A stretch of DNA of 6,187 nt from Desulfobacteraceae bacterium (GTDB lineage: Bacteria > Desulfobacterota > DSM-4660 > Desulfatiglandales > Desulfatiglandaceae): the NCBI GenBank assembly GCA_030589225.1, contig JAUUWD010000103.1, positions 1 to 6,187 of the forward strand, read 5' to 3'. Below the pieces are notes generated by a model, which had not been told where the DNA came from, ran no database searches, and saw nothing but the letters and a program-made list of their open reading frames with translations. Below are positions 5,373 through 6,187 of the stretch, one piece after another. The position numbers and the translations under genes are program-made. Every line of letters starts with the position of its first letter. The first letter of the stretch is position 1.

Positions 5373-6187
5373 TCACCTTTTCTTATCGATTGCTGCGGCT
5401 AATGCCAAAATGTCTTTAGACCGTTTTACTACAGGGTAGTCAATAAATTTTCCTTCTAACTGGATCGCTGCCATACCCGCAGCCTCTGCCTCTTCAAAGG
5501 CCTTAACGATCTTTTCGGCCTTTTTGATTTCTTCAGGGAGAGGGGAAAACATTCGATTGCAGGGCTCAACCTGATTGGGGTGAATCACTAATTTGCCCTG
5601 GAACCCCAACTCCTTTGCCCGCCTGGCGTCAGAAATCAATGCTTCCGTATTTTTAAGATCAATCATAAAAGGGGTATCAACAGGAGGGGCAATGCCCGCG
5701 GCCCTGCAGGCAATAGCAATCCTGGAGCGGGCATAAAAAAGTTCATTTCCCTCCATGGTCATTTCTATTCCCATATCGAGGGTGTAATCGGCCGCGCCAA
5801 ACATTACGGTATAAATTCTATCGGGTTTTGTTTTTGTCGATACAATGTCATAAATATGCTGGACGGCGGCAGCCGATTCGATCAAGGGAAAGACGCAGAT
5901 ACTACCCTCAGGGAGGGCCCTGTTTTTTTCGACCTCGATCAAAAGTGTGTTAATCTTAGTAATGTCATCGGCCCTTTCAACCTTGGGTAGAATAATCCCG
6001 TTAACTCCCTCTACTATGGCTTCATCCAGATCTCCTTTGATAAAATCGGAGCCTAACGCGTTCGTTCTAACGAGTATCATCCTGTCCGCGAATTCGGCTA
6101 CCTTTTCCCTGACATTTGGTCGACTGCTCTCCTTTTCGGAAAGGGGAACCGCGTCTTCAAGATCAATAATAACAACGTCAGCCCCGG
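5373..6187 (-). CDS. CitE/HpcH-type CoA-ester lyase (malyl-/citramalyl-CoA lyase-like), N-terminus missing
   Basis: The reading frame stays open to the right edge, so the gene is 5'-partial; 270 residues are visible. Methionine at 6080 is internal, because conserved family sequence lies upstream of it: GADVVIIDLEDAVPLSEKE, the CitE DLEDAV signature. Family length is about 290-330, so roughly 20-40 residues are missing. Further landmarks are the RTN strand with the CoA/substrate arginine; PLIESAAAV and FGAADYTLDMG, whose Glu and Asp are the Mg2+ ligands; GFQGKLVIHPNQV; and the C-terminal GKFIDYPVV lid region. Members cleave (3S)-citryl-, malyl-, methylmalyl- or citramalyl-CoA into acetyl-CoA or propionyl-CoA plus an oxoacid, or run the reverse, in the cytoplasm. 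No citD or citF-like partner is visible, so citrate lyase itself is not favoured; a stand-alone malyl- or citramalyl-CoA lyase is more likely. It is the first visible gene of the upstream unit with the ferredoxin. Confidence 0.9.
   Translation of the reverse strand, partial: GADVVIIDLEDAVPLSEKESSRPNVREKVAEFADRMILVRTNALGSDFIKGDLDEAIVEGVNGIILPKVERADDITKINTLLIEVEKNRALPEGSICVFPLIESAAAVQHIYDIVSTKTKPDRIYTVMFGAADYTLDMGIEMTMEGNELFYARSRIAIACRAAGIAPPVDTPFMIDLKNTEALISDARRAKELGFQGKLVIHPNQVEPCNRMFSPLPEEIKKAEKIVKAFEEAEAAGMAAIQLEGKFIDYPVVKRSKDILALAAAIDKKR

Noticed and set aside
5373..6080. CoA lyase starting at the methionine encoded at 6080
   Set aside because: The frame continues upstream to the window edge and encodes the family's DLEDAV signature, so the true start is beyond 6187.

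Overview
This window carries seven consecutive genes, all read from the minus strand (right to left). They look like a catabolic operon region of an anaerobic or facultatively anaerobic bacterium. The base composition is moderate. The low-molecular-weight ferredoxin, the type of succinate dehydrogenase/fumarate reductase, and the pairing of MmgE/PrpD and CitE-like proteins would fit a Desulfobacterota (former deltaproteobacterial) sulfate reducer or syntroph. That placement is inference, because no rRNA or other phylogenetic marker is present.

Layout in the direction of transcription: (1) a CitE/HpcH-type CoA-ester lyase, cut at its N-terminus by the right edge (6187-5373). (2) A 72-residue two-cluster ferredoxin (5350-5132). 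(3) A 213-bp intergenic gap (5131-4919) with a 12-bp inverted repeat built from GGC-headed heptamers and a possible 19-codon ORF. (4) An MmgE/PrpD-family protein (4918-3563). (5) A GntR/FCD-type regulator (3544-2810). (6) The membrane anchor of succinate dehydrogenase, which reads as a fusion of SdhC and SdhD (2798-1980). (7) The flavoprotein SdhA/FrdA (1962-166). (8) The start of the iron-sulfur subunit SdhB/FrdB, overlapping the sdhA stop by one base and cut by the left edge (166-1). Apart from the 213-bp gap, the spacings are tight: 22 bp, 18 bp, 11 bp, 17 bp and a 1-bp overlap. The block from the MmgE/PrpD gene to sdhB is therefore probably one transcript with the regulator inside it.

How the genes may work together: SDH/FRD interconverts succinate and fumarate with the quinone pool. 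CitE-like lyases cleave malyl-, methylmalyl- or citramalyl-CoA type esters. MmgE/PrpD proteins are dehydratases, decarboxylases or epimerases of small di- and tricarboxylic acids. A C4/C5 dicarboxylate pathway (for example around itaconate, mesaconate or citramalate, or a methylcitrate-like route) under a GntR/FCD regulator is a reasonable hypothesis, but the substrate cannot be read from the sequence.

The most notable points are the one-polypeptide SdhC-SdhD anchor with an apparent extra linker helix, the unusual substrate loop of the flavoprotein, the expanded first cysteine motif of the ferredoxin, and the heptamer-based inverted repeat. No tRNA, rRNA, CRISPR array, insertion sequence or convincing terminator was seen.
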